Of a DNA stretch of 15,207 nucleotides, positions 13,936-15,207 are shown in pieces. Source of the stretch: Planctomycetota bacterium (GTDB taxonomy: Bacteria > Planctomycetota > UBA11346); the NCBI GenBank assembly GCA_947470885.1, contig CANIXE010000013.1, positions 1 to 15,207 on the forward strand, written 5' to 3'. The position numbers and the translations under genes are program-made. Numbering within the stretch: the first letter of the stretch is position 1; every line of letters starts with the position of its first letter. Under the pieces are notes generated by a model, which saw only the letters and a program-made list of their open reading frames with translations, was not told the origin of the DNA and made no database searches.

Positions 13936-14727
13936 TCAGCCGGCGGTGGCGCCGATCTGGGAGGACACCCGGGCGATGGTGTCCTCAATGAGGAGGCCAA
14001 GGGGTTCCAACAGATCCCGGCCCTTCTGTTCATGGCCGATGGCCACCAGGCCCAGGATCCGATCCAGGGCCTCCAGGGCCTGGGCTGCGCCGACTTGGGC
14101 CAGGGCGCCCCGGAGGAAAATACCGCTGTCCATCACATCCAGGTCGGGGACGCCAGCCAAGGCATCCCCCAGGTTGGCCAAACCGATCCGGGCATCCCGG
14201 GCAAATCGACGGGCGAGATCCTGGGCGATGCCCGGGGGCAGGCCAGCGAGGGTACGCAAGGTGGCAACGTCCACGAGGCAGCCCACGGCGAATTCCCCGG
14301 TCCGGGCTCGGCCTTCGCCAAACACGGTGATCACCTGGATCAGGTCGGTCTCCAGGAGGGGCTTGGCCAGATAGTAGTCCATGCCGCAGCCCATGCACAC
14401 CGAGCGGATGTTGGGGGAGGTGTGGGCGGTGAGGGCAATGATCGGCACCCGCTGGCCCAGGCCGCTGTGCTGCTCCCAGGAGCGGATCCGTTCGGTGGCG
14501 GTCAGGCCGTCCATGCCCGGCATGGACAGGTCCATCAGGACCAGGGACCAGCGTTCCCGGATCACCGCCTTCACCGCGGATTCCCCGTCATGAACCGCGG
14601 TGGCGGTATGGCCGAGGGATTTGATCATCGCGCTGGCGATGAGGGTGTTCACCGCATTGTCATCCACCACCAGGATCGACCGCTGGGGGGCGGTCGGATC
14701 AGTGGCCTGGGATGGAGGCATAGTCAT
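13936..14727 (-). CDS. Response regulator receiver protein with degenerate Hpt-like domain
   Basis: The 263-residue protein opens with a REC domain (about 16-135): ILVVDDN (acidic pair D22, D23), phospho-acceptor D66 in LMDLSMPGMDG, T100 in ALTAH and K122 in AKPL. All switch residues are intact and the MDLSMPGMDG form is typical of hybrid histidine-kinase receivers. The C-terminal half (about 150-258) is helical. The stretch DSGIFLRGALAQVGAAQALEALDRI (200-224) aligns with the Hpt signature AHxLKGxxxxxGA, but the phosphorylated His is Ile203 and the Lys is Arg206. It therefore looks like an Hpt fold that cannot carry phosphate. The protein may be a phosphate sink or an allosteric binding partner; no output DNA-binding domain is present. 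The start is the ATG at 14727, with AGGGG seven bases before it. No partner histidine kinase is in view; it ends 6 bp from the reductase gene. Confidence 0.88.
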   Translation of the reverse strand: MTMPPSQATDPTAPQRSILVVDDNAVNTLIASAMIKSLGHTATAVHDGESAVKAVIRERWSLVLMDLSMPGMDGLTATERIRSWEQHSGLGQRVPIIALTAHTSPNIRSVCMGCGMDYYLAKPLLETDLIQVITVFGEGRARTGEFAVGCLVDVATLRTLAGLPPGIAQDLARRFARDARIGLANLGDALAGVPDLDVMDSGIFLRGALAQVGAAQALEALDRILGLVAIGHEQKGRDLLEPLGLLIEDTIARVSSQIGATAG

Positions 14728-15207
14728 GGTGTTTCCCCTTACCGGCGGTCCTTGCGAACGGTCCAGTTCTTTTCCCGGGGCAACTCAGGTCAAGCGGAGG
14801 GCCAAGAACAGCGGCGCGGAAGGCGGGCTTTCAGCCTGCGATGAGTTGGGGAAGTTCGGCCTTGCTAGGGTGTTCAGCCATGCCATTGCCGTCCCGGGAA
14901 AATCCGCCATCCGCTGTTCGGCGACCGGAGGCACGCCCGCCGAAGATCCGTGAGGTCGCCGGTCGCCCTGGTGGCGGGTGTATCGAAGGCGATCATTTCG
15001 ACCGAGACCAGGAAGACGTTTTGGGGATCGAATCAATGCCCCGGATCCTCGACATGCCAACCCGGGCCATGGCCCGGGTTGGCCGGGGAATTGCTCCAAC
15101 GGCCGGTAGAGCGGGGCCGCCCCACGAGGCGCCATTGTTTTTCACCGGTGTTTCTCGGTTAAGCCTCAATAACGCAGTTGAGTTGGCCATTTGCAGATTC
15201 CCCGCTG
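14728..15207. other. 480-bp stretch without a supportable gene
   Basis: This stretch should contain the promoter of the receiver gene, but I see no convincing box pair. A plus-strand frame is open from 14724 to the right edge (ATG at 14841), yet its product (MSWGSSALLGCSAMPLPSRE...) looks like non-coding translation, is Pro/Arg-rich and crosses a long palindrome. A 9-bp inverted repeat, GGCGACCGG (14920-14928) with 14959-14967, and the palindrome at 15057-15084 are the only structures I noted. Confidence 0.6.
15057..15084. repeat. 28-bp perfect palindrome
   Basis: The left half GCCAACCCGGGCCA (15057-15070) is followed without spacer by its exact reverse complement (15071-15084). As RNA it could fold to a GC-rich hairpin; as DNA it could be a symmetric site for a dimeric protein. 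No T-run follows, so a standard terminator is not supported. Confidence 0.85.

Noticed and set aside
14785..15135. Minus-strand 116-residue open frame
   Set aside because: Composition is typical of translated non-coding GC-rich DNA, there is no recognisable domain, and it also crosses the palindrome.
14841..15207. Plus-strand open frame from ATG 14841 running off the right edge
   Set aside because: The 122-residue product is Pro/Arg/Gly-rich without recognisable motifs, has no ribosome site and crosses a 28-bp palindrome; stop-free runs of this length are common in GC-rich DNA.

Overview
The window is GC-rich, gene-dense bacterial chromosome. Two large Hanks-type Ser/Thr protein kinases, a small lysine/alanine-rich histone H1-like protein, a DinB-like protein of a type I associate with Verrucomicrobia, Acidobacteria and similar groups, and many genes standing alone in alternating orientation suggest a Planctomycetota/PVC-like or related bacterium. 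This is an inference from gene content; no rRNA or other decisive marker is present.

Layout. The left edge (1-240, minus) holds the N-terminal part of a prepilin peptidase. Next comes a 740-residue protein with two complete kinase domains (307-2529, minus), read divergently from a DinB-like four-helix-bundle protein (2721-3221, plus). That gene converges on a second kinase with an N-terminal PATAN/DUF4388-like domain (3232-4806, minus). pheT (4947-7325, plus) stands without pheS in view. It converges on a radical SAM gene of the COG0731/TYW1-like type (7520-8380, minus), which is followed upstream by an unrecognised 150-residue gene (8461-8913, minus). Then come the H1-like gene (9143-9367, plus), a TatD hydrolase overlapping an aspartyl-protease gene (9438-10789, minus), purH (10936-12507, plus), an MECR-like enoyl reductase (12928-13929, plus) and a receiver protein with a degenerate Hpt domain (13936-14727, minus). 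The last 480 bases hold no gene I can support.

Most genes are housekeeping (translation, purine synthesis) or signalling, and they do not form one pathway. I see no defence system, CRISPR array, transposase or prophage.

The most unusual material is between the genes. Two short octamer families recur: CGAATGCT in three arrays, two of which form a 30-bp perfect inverted repeat between pheT and the radical SAM gene, and CCGGACGA at four loci. After purH lies a chain of hairpins about 280 bp long. It begins with a four-way-junction (cloverleaf-like) fold in which all three hairpin loops read TTC. Among proteins, the clearest oddities are the dual kinase, the HCD/DLG kinase, the Hpt domain without its histidine and the DinB-like protein without its metal ligands.
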